NCBI GenBank assembly: GCA_964482845.1
Contig: CAYZZE010000006.1
Span: 1-35,189 of the forward strand
DNA: 35,189 nucleotides
Reading direction: 5' to 3'
Source of the DNA: VGPI01 sp964482845
Lineage (GTDB): Bacteria > Cloacimonadota > Cloacimonadia > Cloacimonadales > Cloacimonadaceae
Positions 1 through 8,432 of the stretch are shown piece by piece. The notes beneath the pieces were generated by a model. The model worked only from the letters and a program-made list of their open reading frames with translations. It was not told the DNA's origin and ran no database searches. The translations under genes were made by a program, and so were the position numbers. Within the stretch, counting starts at the first letter, position 1; each line of letters opens with the position of its first letter.

Positions 1-188
1 AGTGCTAGTGGCAAAAAAAAGGCACGGGGTGTCAACTATTTTAGGACTTGACAGACAGCTCGAATTAATCAATGGTCTTTTTTCTTTGATCACGGCAGGT
101 GGAACGGTCTTTCCAAAAATACGGCTATTGACAAAAACAGGGCATCCAAAAGTGTTGGCTTGGATTTAGGAGAATCAGAGTAAAAAAA
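1..188. other. leader region upstream of der, no gene seen
   Basis: No coding sequence is supported here. Two TTGACA hexamers occur (48-53 and 128-133), but neither has a convincing -10 box at 16-18 bases. An AGGAG at 168-172 is the best ribosome-binding candidate for der, yet it lies 16 bases before the ATG, with an A-rich stretch in between. The der promoter may lie here or before the window. Confidence 0.5.
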
Positions 189-1541
189 ATGAGAAAATAC
201 ATAGTATCGATCGTCGGCCGTCCCAATGTGGGCAAATCAACGCTCTTCAACCGGCTGAGTGGTTCTCGAACCGCAATAGTGGATTATGAGCCGGGTGTGA
301 CGCGTGACCGCAAGTATCAGGATGTGGAGTGGAATGGCAGGATCTTCAAACTTGTGGATACGGGCGGGATTATTTTTGATTCGGAGGAAACGATAGACCG
401 GATGGTTCGCCATCAGGCGGAACTGGCGATCGATGAATCGGATGCGATCATTTTCCTGGTGGATGCCCAGACCGGCGCGACGGACATCGACCTCCAGATC
501 GCCCGCATTCTTTATCCTCACCGGGACAAGGTGATGCTGGTGGCAAACAAAGCCGACAACGAAAAACTGGAATTTGAGTTGTTTGATTTTCTCCAGTTGG
601 GCTTTGGCGATGCTTTTCCGATCGCTGCCAATGCCGGACGCAATATGGGGAATTTTCTGGATGAGCTGCTGGTGAAGATCCCAGAGACCATGACCGCCGA
701 TGAGGAACAGCCGGTTGAGATCACCCGGCTGGCGGTGGTGGGCAAACCCAACGTGGGCAAATCATCCATCATCAATCGCCTCCTGGGTTCCGAAAAATTG
801 ATCGTGACCGACATCCCCGGCACCACCAGGGATGCGATAGACACCATCTTTCGCTATTATCAGAAAGATTATCTCTTGATCGACACTGCCGGATTGAGGC
901 GCAAAGCAAGAGTAAGTTATGGCGTGGAATATTTTAGCGTTATGAGAACCATAGACGCCGTTCAACGGGCGGATATCGTGATCCTTGTCCTGGCAGCGGA
1001 TGAACCGGTAAGCATTCAGGATATCCGGATCGCATCCTATGCCGTGAGGCATCACAAAGATATCATGATCGTTTTTAACAAATGGGATCTGGTGATCAAA
1101 GAGACCGGCACGACCGGAAAATTTATCAAAGACCTGTTCGATCAGATGCCTTTCATGCAGTTTGCGCCGGTCCACTTTGTCTCCGCCAAGACCGGTCAGC
1201 GGCTGAACCGGATCATGGAATCGGTGCAAAAGATCGAATCGGAACGCCAGCGCCGGATCCCCACCTCAGAATTGAACCGCTTTATGGAACAGGTGGTGGA
1301 ACATCGTCCCCCCACACATCCCACCGGTAGGCATATCAAGATCTTTTACGTTACGCAGGTGGCGGTCAACCCTCCGACCTTTGTCTTCATCTGTAATCAA
1401 CCGGCTTTGATCACCGAGAACTACCGCCGCTATATCCATAACCAGATCAGAGAGATGTTTGCCTTTACGGGAGTGAACTTGAAACTGATCTTCCGCGGCA
1501 GAACTGCCGAAGACGAGATTGCTGTGGGGCAGCATAGATGA
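189..1541 (+). CDS. der: ribosome biogenesis GTPase Der (EngA)
   Basis: Der is a tandem GTPase that binds the 50S ribosomal subunit and is needed for its maturation. The 450-residue protein has the full family layout. The first G domain has P-loop GRPNVGKS near residue 11, DTGG, and NKAD. The second has P-loop GKPNVGKSS near residue 184, DTAGLRRKA, and NKWD near residue 298. A KH-like C-terminal domain follows. The length is normal for the family. It is the first gene of a long + strand run, and its stop overlaps the plsY start in an ATGA. The Shine-Dalgarno candidate is unusually far upstream, so initiation may be weak or A-tract assisted. Confidence 0.97.
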   Translation: MRKYIVSIVGRPNVGKSTLFNRLSGSRTAIVDYEPGVTRDRKYQDVEWNGRIFKLVDTGGIIFDSEETIDRMVRHQAELAIDESDAIIFLVDAQTGATDIDLQIARILYPHRDKVMLVANKADNEKLEFELFDFLQLGFGDAFPIAANAGRNMGNFLDELLVKIPETMTADEEQPVEITRLAVVGKPNVGKSSIINRLLGSEKLIVTDIPGTTRDAIDTIFRYYQKDYLLIDTAGLRRKARVSYGVEYFSVMRTIDAVQRADIVILVLAADEPVSIQDIRIASYAVRHHKDIMIVFNKWDLVIKETGTTGKFIKDLFDQMPFMQFAPVHFVSAKTGQRLNRIMESVQKIESERQRRIPTSELNRFMEQVVEHRPPTHPTGRHIKIFYVTQVAVNPPTFVFICNQPALITENYRRYIHNQIREMFAFTGVNLKLIFRGRTAEDEIAVGQHR

Positions 1542-2158
1542 CGCAGATCCTGTTGCTGGCGCTGACATACTTGATCGGGAGCGTTCCCACGGGTTATCTC
1601 ATGGGCAAGACTTTTTTTGGTTTGGACATCCGGAAAAGCGGGAGCGGAAATATCGGCGCCACCAATGCCCTCCGACAGATGGGAGTAAAAGCGGGAGTCA
1701 TCGTATTGATCCTGGATATGCTCAAGGGCTGCCTTGCCGTTCTGCTTGCCCGATATCTATTCCCCGGTGATTTACTGATCATTTCCCTGGCGGCCCTGAT
1801 AGTGATCATGGGGCATGTCTATACAGTTTTTCTTGGTTTCAAAGGTGGCAAAGGTGTGGCAACGGCGGCGGGTGTCTTTTTGATCCTGAGTCCCTTGCCC
1901 TTTCTGATCTCTATTCTGTGTTTCATTGCCCTTGTATTTATCTGGCGCTATGTATCTCTGGCATCCATGCTGGCGGCTTTGGTATTCTATACGCTCAATA
2001 TGATCGAGGTATGTTGCCGGGGCTCCGAGTATATGCCCAAAGCGGCTTTGGTGACCTTCATCGTATTGGTGATAATCATCAAACACCGGACTAATATCGG
2101 TCGCCTGCTGGAAGGCAAGGAACCGAAGATCGGGACAAAAAAGAGGGAAAAATCATAG
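1538..2158 (+). CDS. plsY: acyl-phosphate:glycerol-3-phosphate acyltransferase PlsY
   Basis: PlsY makes lysophosphatidic acid from acyl-phosphate and glycerol 3-phosphate at the inner membrane, the first step of phospholipid synthesis. The 206-residue protein is strongly hydrophobic with about five membrane segments. It carries the family motifs GSGNIGATN (near residue 35), FKGGKGVATAAG (near residue 104) and a C-terminal KHRTNI, followed by a basic tail. The 4-base overlap with der suggests translational coupling. purF starts one base after its stop. No partner PlsX is in the window. Confidence 0.96.
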   Translation: MTQILLLALTYLIGSVPTGYLMGKTFFGLDIRKSGSGNIGATNALRQMGVKAGVIVLILDMLKGCLAVLLARYLFPGDLLIISLAALIVIMGHVYTVFLGFKGGKGVATAAGVFLILSPLPFLISILCFIALVFIWRYVSLASMLAALVFYTLNMIEVCCRGSEYMPKAALVTFIVLVIIIKHRTNIGRLLEGKEPKIGTKKREKS

Positions 2159-2159
2159 A

Positions 2160-3578
2160 ATGTGCGGAATAGTAGGGATTTTCGGACCACCTCGCGCTGC
2201 CGAACATGCAGCGCTTGCCATGTTTGCCGAACAGCATCGGGGTCAGGAGAGTTGCGGCATGGCAGTCAGTGATGGCAAAGTGATCCGTCTGCACCGGAAA
2301 ATGGGGCTGGTCAAAGAAGTCTTCAATAGCGATACCTTGAACCATCTTCCAGGTTATATCGCCATCGGACATGTCCGCTATCCCACCAAGGGTTCCGCCA
2401 CCGAATTCAATTCCCAGCCGCACTTGGTGGAGACCTTGTATGGTCCGCGTTATGCGCTTGCCAGCAACGGCGACATCGTCAATTACCGGCAGATACGTGA
2501 AGAGATGGAAGCGGAAGGGATGTATTTCAATAGCGAAAATGACGGTGAACTCCTGGTCAAATACATTGTGCGCGAAATGGAAAGCAGAAATCAGAGTATC
2601 TTCGATGCCATCCGCAAATTGATGAAAGAAGTCAAAGGCGCATACTCCGCCGTATTGGCGACCAGGGATGAACTATATATGTTTCGTGATCCTCTATCCA
2701 TACGGCCTATGGTTTGGGGCAGGAGAACGGACGGATGCGTGGTGGTCGCCAGCGAAAGTTGCGCTCTGGACATATTGGATGTGGAAGAGCGGTGGGAAGT
2801 GCCGCCCGCTGGGATCATCCGGATCAAGGCCGGCCCACAATCCGACAACGACTTATCTTCAAATGTAACAATTACGGTGATCGAAAACGATCCCAATCTT
2901 TACCGCCAGGGCAACGAGACCCGGCATTGCATATTCGAGCATATCTACTTTTCCCGCCCTGACAGTCATCACTTCGGCGAGAAAGTATTTGCGGTGAGAG
3001 AGCTCATCGGCAAAGCGCTGGCGGATGAGGATCCAGATCTGGAAGCGGATCTGGTCATGCCTGTTCCGGATTCCTCCAATTTTATCGCCTCGGGCTATGC
3101 TCAGGCAAAAGGATTGCCCTTCTCCCTGGGATTGATCCGTAACCACTATGTGGGCAGGACATTTATCAAACCCCTGCAAACCATCCGGGACGAGAGCGTC
3201 CGCCAGAAGTTTAATCTATTACCCAATTTCTTTGCCGGAAAAAGGATCGTTTTGATCGATGATTCCATCGTTCGCGGAACGACAATCCGCCAGATCGTGA
3301 AATTGATCAAAAAGGGCGGCGTGGAAGAAATACACTTGAGAGTGGGATCGCCACAGGTGCGGTTCCCGTGCTACTATGGGATCGATACTCCAACCAAGGT
3401 GGAATTGGTGGCAAATCGTCTGACCCTGGAAGAAATCCGGCTGCGGACTGGCGTTGACACGTTGAAACACCTTTCAATACCTTCCCTTCATCAATGCGTA
3501 AGGCAAGGCAGCAGCTACTGCTATGCCTGCTTCGACGGCAATTATCCAATCCATCATACCAACGAAAATGGTAATTAG
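2160..3578 (+). CDS. purF: amidophosphoribosyltransferase, predicted [4Fe-4S] type
   Basis: PurF commits PRPP to purine synthesis, using glutamine to form 5-phosphoribosylamine. The protein starts MCGIVGIFG, so Cys2 would be the N-terminal nucleophile after Met removal, with no propeptide. The PRPP loop VLIDDSIVRGTT lies near residue 363. Cys257, Cys404, Cys454 and Cys457 sit in the contexts known for the iron-sulfur cluster ligands of the Bacillus subtilis-type enzyme, so I predict an oxygen-sensitive [4Fe-4S] form. That would suit an anaerobe. Length (472) is normal. No other purine gene is adjacent. Confidence 0.96.
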   Translation: MCGIVGIFGPPRAAEHAALAMFAEQHRGQESCGMAVSDGKVIRLHRKMGLVKEVFNSDTLNHLPGYIAIGHVRYPTKGSATEFNSQPHLVETLYGPRYALASNGDIVNYRQIREEMEAEGMYFNSENDGELLVKYIVREMESRNQSIFDAIRKLMKEVKGAYSAVLATRDELYMFRDPLSIRPMVWGRRTDGCVVVASESCALDILDVEERWEVPPAGIIRIKAGPQSDNDLSSNVTITVIENDPNLYRQGNETRHCIFEHIYFSRPDSHHFGEKVFAVRELIGKALADEDPDLEADLVMPVPDSSNFIASGYAQAKGLPFSLGLIRNHYVGRTFIKPLQTIRDESVRQKFNLLPNFFAGKRIVLIDDSIVRGTTIRQIVKLIKKGGVEEIHLRVGSPQVRFPCYYGIDTPTKVELVANRLTLEEIRLRTGVDTLKHLSIPSLHQCVRQGSSYCYACFDGNYPIHHTNENGN

Positions 3579-3591
3579 GCAGGACAAGATC

Positions 3592-4581
3592 ATGGAAATC
3601 AGAACCATTCTCAAAGCCTTTGAGGGGAAACGGATCCTCGTGATCGGCGATGTTATGCTCGATCACTACATCTGGGGACAAGTGGAACGGATATCTCCGG
3701 AAGCACCGGTTCCAGTGATTGAAGTAAGAAACGAGGAATACCGTCTGGGCGGAGCGGCCAATGTAGCGCTCAATCTGGTTGCGCTGGGCGCGGCTCCTTT
3801 GCTTTTCGGTATCACCGGTTCAGACCGATCCTCAGAACAGATCAGAGATCTTTTACAATACAATGGCATCGGCACCGAGGGCTTGCTCCCTGATCCGCAG
3901 AGACCCACGACCCTTAAGACGCGTATCGGCGCCGCCAGCCAACAGATCGTGCGCCTGGACAATGAAAGCACCATCGATCTGCCGGATGAATTGCGGGATC
4001 GGCTCATCGGTCACCTCGTCCAGGTTATCCCTGATTGTGATGGGATCATCCTGGAGGATTACAACAAGGGTCTGATCACACCGCGAATAATAGCATCGGT
4101 CTTGAAAGCGGCTGATGAACATAACAAAAAAGTAGCCGTCGATCCTAAGCATAAGAATTTCTTTGCCTATACAGGCGTTTATATCTTTAAACCCAACCTG
4201 CTGGAACTCCAGAAGAACCTGGCCATCCAGATCGAAAATGAAGATCAATTTCGGGATGCAGCATGGAATCTGAAACAAAGAATAAAGGCGGAACATGTGA
4301 TCATAACCCGGGGTAACCGGGGCTTGAGCATATTCTCCGATAATGATGATTATCATAGCATCCCAGCATTTGCCAAAGAGGTATGGGATGTCTCCGGTGC
4401 GGGCGACACAGTTATCAGCGTCCTGGCTCTTGCCAGCGCTTGCGGATGCGATATCCGGACCGCTGCTATTCTCGCCAATCACGCCGCCGGAGTGGTCTGT
4501 TCCAAACATGGAACTGCCAGCACCACGGCTGCCGAGATCGAGGCATCATATCATGATCAGCAACAAGATCAAGTCCGCTGA
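3592..4581 (+). CDS. rfaE1: D-glycero-beta-D-manno-heptose-7-phosphate kinase (RfaE domain I, stand-alone)
   Basis: A PfkB-family kinase that phosphorylates heptose 7-phosphate at C1 on the path to ADP-heptose for LPS core. It shows GDVMLDHYIWG near the N-terminus, the GGAANVALNL substrate loop, and the C-terminal GAGDT signature with the catalytic Asp. I chose the ATG at 3592, preceded by AGGCAGGA. The upstream in-frame ATG at 3523 would overlap purF by 56 bases and add residues that do not resemble the family. The gene runs into rfaE2 with a 29-base overlap. In E. coli the two activities are fused as HldE; here they are separate adjacent genes. Confidence 0.93.
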   Translation: MEIRTILKAFEGKRILVIGDVMLDHYIWGQVERISPEAPVPVIEVRNEEYRLGGAANVALNLVALGAAPLLFGITGSDRSSEQIRDLLQYNGIGTEGLLPDPQRPTTLKTRIGAASQQIVRLDNESTIDLPDELRDRLIGHLVQVIPDCDGIILEDYNKGLITPRIIASVLKAADEHNKKVAVDPKHKNFFAYTGVYIFKPNLLELQKNLAIQIENEDQFRDAAWNLKQRIKAEHVIITRGNRGLSIFSDNDDYHSIPAFAKEVWDVSGAGDTVISVLALASACGCDIRTAAILANHAAGVVCSKHGTASTTAAEIEASYHDQQQDQVR

Positions 4582-5107
4582 ACAATTGCTCTCCGAACTG
4601 ATCAGGATACAGTCGGTATCGGACGGGAAAACTGCCTCCTCTGCAATGACGGATGCTCAAAAGCGGATTGTCTTTACCAATGGCTGCTTCGACATCCTAC
4701 ATAGTGGGCACGTCTTGTATCTGGAAGCCGCCAAAGCCGAGGGCGACATCCTGGTGGTCGGCGTAAACAGCGATGCATCCATCAAACGGTTGAAAGGCAA
4801 CAATCGTCCCATAGTCCATCAGCAAGACCGCATGATCGTTCTGGCTGCCTTGGAAGCGGTGGATTATGTAGTCCTCTTTGATGAGGATACGCCTCTTGAA
4901 CTGATCAGGATGATATCGCCTGATGTCCTCGTCAAAGGAGGCGATTGGGCGCCCGCCGACATTGTCGGCAGTGATATCGTTTTACATCGTGGCGGAAGCG
5001 TAAAATCCCTGATCTTCAAAGACGGCGTCTCAAGCAGCGATATCATCGAAAAAATCCTCCAAAGCCATCAGATGGATAGGAATAATGGACGACCAAATCC
5101 ATTGTGA
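4553..5107 (+). CDS. rfaE2: D-glycero-beta-D-manno-heptose 1-phosphate adenylyltransferase (RfaE domain II, stand-alone)
   Basis: A nucleotidyltransferase of the cytidylyltransferase fold that joins ATP and heptose 1-phosphate to give ADP-heptose. The nucleotide motif TNGCFDILHSGH (the HxGH box), the VNSDASIKRLKG segment and a GGDWAP loop are all present. The ATG at 4553 gives 184 residues, with about 31 residues before the catalytic core. A later ATG at 4646 would start just before the core and is the alternative. The in-frame ATG at 4343 lies deep inside rfaE1 and is unlikely. The 3' end overlaps the next gene by 23 bases. Confidence 0.9.
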   Translation: MISNKIKSAEQLLSELIRIQSVSDGKTASSAMTDAQKRIVFTNGCFDILHSGHVLYLEAAKAEGDILVVGVNSDASIKRLKGNNRPIVHQQDRMIVLAALEAVDYVVLFDEDTPLELIRMISPDVLVKGGDWAPADIVGSDIVLHRGGSVKSLIFKDGVSSSDIIEKILQSHQMDRNNGRPNPL

Positions 5108-5495
5108 CGTTGCCGTGGTCAAAGAGATCATCCCGAATGGCGTGATCATCGAAGTCGACCGCTCCGGCGGATGCAAGTCCTGTGCGGTAAGTGGCATGTG
5201 CTTTGGCAAGGACAAAAAGGTAATTTGGGAAATCGAGACCGAACTGGATCTGGAAGCGGGCGACAGGGTGGAATTGATCATCGCCCCGCAGGCAAGGGTC
5301 TTTGCATCGATCCTGGTATTTCTGGTTCCAATAATCGGATTGTTTACCGGCTACTTTGTATTTTCCCGTTTCATCGCTCCTTCCTACGGTATAGGTGGTG
5401 CTTTTTTTATGATGACCGCCAGTTTTCTGGGCGTGTGGTTCATTGATAAAAAGATTGGCAAACGGGTTGCAGCGAAAATAGGCAGGAAGATATGA
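5085..5495 (+). CDS. RseC/MucC-family membrane protein
   Basis: A 136-residue protein of the SoxR-reducing system RseC/MucC type. The cytoplasmic N-terminal part carries a cysteine cluster (Cys30, Cys33, Cys39), followed by a beta-rich stretch. Two membrane segments then lie at about residues 71-92 and 98-114, with a basic tail. In other bacteria RseC often accompanies Rnf and has been linked to SoxR reduction or sigma-E control. Here it is in the heptose/folate run, about 10.5 kb from the rnf operon, on the other strand. Its stop overlaps folB by 4 bases. Its function here is not established. Confidence 0.82.
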   Translation: MDDQIHCDVAVVKEIIPNGVIIEVDRSGGCKSCAVSGMCFGKDKKVIWEIETELDLEAGDRVELIIAPQARVFASILVFLVPIIGLFTGYFVFSRFIAPSYGIGGAFFMMTASFLGVWFIDKKIGKRVAAKIGRKI

Positions 5496-5848
5496 AAATC
5501 AGTTTGAATGAGATGGTTTTTTACGGTTACCATGGCCTCTTCGATGAGGAGCGCAAACTGGGACAACGCTTTGTGGTTTCAGTGCACTTATATACCGATC
5601 AAGCCCGGGATGGCCTGATACACCGCTTGGAAGACACGGTGGACTATACTCAGGTTTTTGCCGTGATTAAGGATGTGATGGAATCTGAGCAGTTTCATTT
5701 GCTTGAACACTGCGCCAATATTATTGCCGACCGGTTGCTTGATGAATTCACCATGATCGCCAAAGCACGGATCTGCATTCAAAAGCCATCGGTCGCCATT
5801 CAGGGCAGTTTACACTCGGTGGAGATCGAACTCGTTCGGGAACGCTGA
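5492..5848 (+). CDS. folB: dihydroneopterin aldolase
   Basis: FolB cleaves 7,8-dihydroneopterin to 6-hydroxymethyl-7,8-dihydropterin in folate synthesis. The 118-residue protein is of normal size. It has the N-terminal YGYHGLFDEERKLGQ segment, containing the conserved Glu, and the C-terminal QKPSVAIQG segment, containing the catalytic Lys. Its start overlaps the RseC-like gene (ATGA), and its stop overlaps folK by one base (TGATG). It and folK catalyse successive steps. Confidence 0.94.
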   Translation: MKISLNEMVFYGYHGLFDEERKLGQRFVVSVHLYTDQARDGLIHRLEDTVDYTQVFAVIKDVMESEQFHLLEHCANIIADRLLDEFTMIAKARICIQKPSVAIQGSLHSVEIELVRER

Positions 5849-6306
5849 TGCTCGTCTATCTATGTCTGGGCTCAAATCTGGGTAATCCCCAAGAACACTT
5901 GCGACAAGCCCGGGAAGAGATCCGATCAATATCAGGTGTAAAGATAACGGCGTCTTCCCGGGTGATCGAGACGGAGCCCTATGGTCTTACCGATCAGCCA
6001 ATTTTTTTAAATCAAATCCTGGTTTTGGAAACAGAACTGGGTTGTATGGAACTCCTGTCATTGTTACAGGACATCGAGAACCGGATGGGAAGGCAGCGCG
6101 ACGTCCGCTGGGGTCCACGAATCATCGACATTGATATTTTGCTGGCAGGTGAGGTCGTGATTGACGAAACGAACCTTCAAGTCCCACATCCGGAATTGCA
6201 CAAAAGGCAATTCGTCCTCAAACTTCTGAGTGAATTGATCCCGACCGCCGTCCATCCTGTTTTGGGATTGAGCATTGCCCAATTGTATGATGCCCTTGAT
6301 AATTGA
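5848..6306 (+). CDS. folK: 2-amino-4-hydroxy-6-hydroxymethyldihydropteridine pyrophosphokinase
   Basis: FolK transfers pyrophosphate from ATP to the pterin produced by FolB. The 152 residues contain LGSNLGNP at the N-terminus, the substrate loop YGLTDQPIFLNQ, the family signature RWGPRIIDIDILL near residue 90 with its Mg-binding Asp pair, and VPHPELHKRQFVL. folP is not in the window. An 81-base spacer to the next gene follows, with no clear terminator. Confidence 0.95.
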   Translation: MLVYLCLGSNLGNPQEHLRQAREEIRSISGVKITASSRVIETEPYGLTDQPIFLNQILVLETELGCMELLSLLQDIENRMGRQRDVRWGPRIIDIDILLAGEVVIDETNLQVPHPELHKRQFVLKLLSELIPTAVHPVLGLSIAQLYDALDN

Positions 6307-6387
6307 TCCGGGCAGATCGCATTCCACCGACCCGACTAATCTTATGTGTGTAACTCATTTTTATGCTTGTGAATATGGGAGATGACA

Positions 6388-7437
6388 ATGGATAACGTAG
6401 CCGCCATCATTCTCGCAGCCGGTAAAGGCACGAGGATGAGATCCCAACGGGCAAAAGTAAACTTCATAATCGCGGGCAAGACGATGCTGCAAAGGGTCGC
6501 CCAAACTGCTCAAAAAGCCGGTTGCGAAAAGATATGCGTAGTAGTGGGCTACCAAAAGGAAGCGGTCATATCGTCACTTACCGCCTATTCCACCGATATT
6601 CATCAGATATCCTTTGCAGAACAATTAGAACAAATGGGAACAGGTCATGCTGTGATGATGGCGGAATCAAGTTTTAAGGGTTTTACCGGAGATGTCTTTA
6701 TCCTTAGCGGAGATGTTCCTCTTTTAAGGGAAACGACGTTACGGCGCATGTATCAGACGCACTCCTCGTCCGGTGCCATGGCAACAGTTCTGACCGCCTT
6801 ATTGGATGACGCCGGTAAATATGGCAGGATAATCAGAGATGATCAAGACCAGATATGTTCAATCGTTGAATACAAAGATGCCTCAGAAGAGCAACGGCGC
6901 ATCAAGGAATTCAATACAGGCATCTATTGCTTCAGTGCCACTGCCCTTTTTGAAGCACTGGCACAGATATCGAACCGGAACAACCAGCAGGAATACTATC
7001 TTACCGACGTTCTGCAGATCCTTTATCGAAATGGCAGAAAGGTCGCGTCGGTAATCTTGGACGACTTGGTCGAGGTTTCAGGCGTCAATTCCCAGGAACA
7101 ATTGGCAGAACTCGAGGATGCCTACAATGCCGGTATCAGAAAACACTGGCTGAACAACGGGGTGGTGATACACAATCCGGCATCCGTCATTATCGGAGAA
7201 GATGTACGCATTGCCCCCGATACCCATATCGGCGCAAATTGCATAATCGAGGGCACTTGCCACATCGGAGAGGGTGTCCTCATCGGTCATAATTGTCTGA
7301 TCCGCGATTCGGAAATAGGCAAATCCGCTACGCTGGATGGATGCAACGTCGTGATCGGCGCACACATTCGCTCCGGCCAGCATCTACGGATAAAGGAAGA
7401 TGTCATTGCTACGCCGGAGGTGCCAAAGGATGAATGA
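6388..7437 (+). CDS. glmU: GlmU-like nucleotidyltransferase with shortened C-terminal beta-helix
   Basis: The N-terminal domain matches GlmU uridylyltransferases: LAAGKGTRMRS, the MGTGHAV loop, LSGDVPLL, the KYGRIIRD segment, EFNTGIY and QEYYLTDVLQ. It should make UDP-GlcNAc from GlcNAc-1-phosphate and UTP. After the linker (VSGVNSQEQL), only about 90 residues of left-handed beta-helix hexapeptides remain. The acetyltransferase active-site region of the usual ~450-residue enzyme is missing. The ATG at 6388 has GGGAG six bases upstream; the ATG at 6382 is too close to it. The gene may be monofunctional, with acetylation done elsewhere, or the enzyme may act on another sugar phosphate. Confidence 0.88.
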   Translation: MDNVAAIILAAGKGTRMRSQRAKVNFIIAGKTMLQRVAQTAQKAGCEKICVVVGYQKEAVISSLTAYSTDIHQISFAEQLEQMGTGHAVMMAESSFKGFTGDVFILSGDVPLLRETTLRRMYQTHSSSGAMATVLTALLDDAGKYGRIIRDDQDQICSIVEYKDASEEQRRIKEFNTGIYCFSATALFEALAQISNRNNQQEYYLTDVLQILYRNGRKVASVILDDLVEVSGVNSQEQLAELEDAYNAGIRKHWLNNGVVIHNPASVIIGEDVRIAPDTHIGANCIIEGTCHIGEGVLIGHNCLIRDSEIGKSATLDGCNVVIGAHIRSGQHLRIKEDVIATPEVPKDE

Positions 7438-7921
7438 CAAATATCTATATTCTCCTTGGAGATTGGACTACATCATGGCCGAGAAGGAAGAAGGGTGTAT
7501 ATTGTGCGATAAGGAACCAGAATGCGACTGCCAGCGGCTGGTGGTCTATCGTTCTCAACATTGCTATGTCATGTTAAACAGATATCCATACAACAATGGA
7601 CATGTGATGTGCATCCCATTTCTGCATGTGTCATCTTTGGCAGATCTTGCAGAAGAAGCGCTAACGGACGTCATCCTCACGCTGCAAAAATGCGAGAAGG
7701 TCTTAAAGCAAGTATATGATTGTGACGGAATAAACATGGGATTGAATCTCGGTTCTACTGCCGGTGCGGGGATTGCCGAACACCTCCATTTTCACATCAT
7801 ACCCAGATGGGTCGGTGACAGCAGTTTTATGACCATTGTAAGCGGAGAAAGGATCATCCCGGAGGCCTTTGAAAGGACATTCCGGCTGCTGCATGACGCT
7901 TTTGCGGGCAGGGAAAAATAG
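7430..7921 (+). CDS. HIT-family nucleotide hydrolase or phosphorylase
   Basis: A 163-residue histidine-triad protein. The catalytic motif HLHFHII is at His118, His120 and His122, preceded by the GLNLGSTAGAGIAEH region typical of the Ap4A phosphorylase-like branch. The N-terminal part has CILC and CDC pairs, possibly a structural metal site. I start at ATG 7430, which has GGAGG nine bases upstream and overlaps the glmU stop by 8 bases. An in-frame ATG at 7400 is less likely. The substrate (Ap4A, AMP adducts) cannot be read from the sequence. Confidence 0.9.
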   Translation: MNDKYLYSPWRLDYIMAEKEEGCILCDKEPECDCQRLVVYRSQHCYVMLNRYPYNNGHVMCIPFLHVSSLADLAEEALTDVILTLQKCEKVLKQVYDCDGINMGLNLGSTAGAGIAEHLHFHIIPRWVGDSSFMTIVSGERIIPEAFERTFRLLHDAFAGREK

Positions 7922-7934
7922 GGAGATTTCTAAG

Positions 7935-8381
7935 TTGGATTTGACAGACAACCAAGTCGGGAAAAAGTGGCCAACAAAACGTCGTTGCGTGCTGGTAAGC
8001 GTAGCATTAGTGTTTGTTATTGCGGTCGTTATATCGACTTTGATGCTTGTGAGGCACTACAATCACTCGGTGGATGATCCGGAATCCGGACTTCCGGCGA
8101 TCAAGGTGGTTGTATCCAATGGTTGTGGCGTCGACCGACTGGCTGCTGATTATGCCCGGAGCATTGAAAAATTGAATATTGAGGTGTTATCCCTGAGGGA
8201 TACCAGGCGTCCAATCTATGACAAGAGTATCATCGTCGTCCGCAATTCGGACATACAGGATCTTGCCCGCCTGCAACAAATGACTGGTATCAAGAGACAT
8301 ACGATAGCCCTGGATGAAAGTTTCCAAGGAGAATTCGAGATCATCCTCGGTAGAGATTTTGATGAGTTTCTAAGAAAGTAG
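7935..8381 (+). CDS. membrane-anchored LytR C-terminal-domain protein
   Basis: A short protein (148 residues) with a basic N-terminus and one membrane segment at about residues 17-38. A periplasmic domain follows that resembles the LytR_C domain: it opens with an IKVVVSNGCGV-type strand-turn and ends EFEIILGRDFDEF. Proteins of this kind occur near RsfS in other bacteria, as here. I propose a TTG start at 7935, with GGGAG nine bases upstream. The in-frame ATG at 7869 would overlap the HIT gene by 53 bases. Its role is unknown; a cell-envelope function is the usual guess for the domain. Confidence 0.72.
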   Translation: MDLTDNQVGKKWPTKRRCVLVSVALVFVIAVVISTLMLVRHYNHSVDDPESGLPAIKVVVSNGCGVDRLAADYARSIEKLNIEVLSLRDTRRPIYDKSIIVVRNSDIQDLARLQQMTGIKRHTIALDESFQGEFEIILGRDFDEFLRK

Positions 8382-8382
8382 A

Positions 8383-8400
8383 GGCGAATGGTGCTTCGCC
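8383..8400 (+). other. small hairpin between LytR_C gene and rsfS
   Basis: GGCGAA and TTCGCC form a perfect 6-bp stem around a 6-base loop just after the LytR_C stop codon. There is no T tract, so it is not a standard intrinsic terminator. It may protect mRNA ends or be chance. Confidence 0.35.
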
Positions 8401-8432
8401 CTTGATTGAATGCTCTATGAAATGGAGGTTAA

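Noticed and set aside
48..156. two TTGACA boxes as der promoters
   Set aside because: Neither has an acceptable -10 hexamer at 16-18 bases.
762..1229. 155-residue open frame antisense to der
   Set aside because: It lies wholly inside der on the opposite strand and resembles no family; a codon-bias shadow.
3853..4509. 218-residue antisense frame within rfaE1
   Set aside because: Shadow of a clear PfkB-family gene; no start signal or motif.
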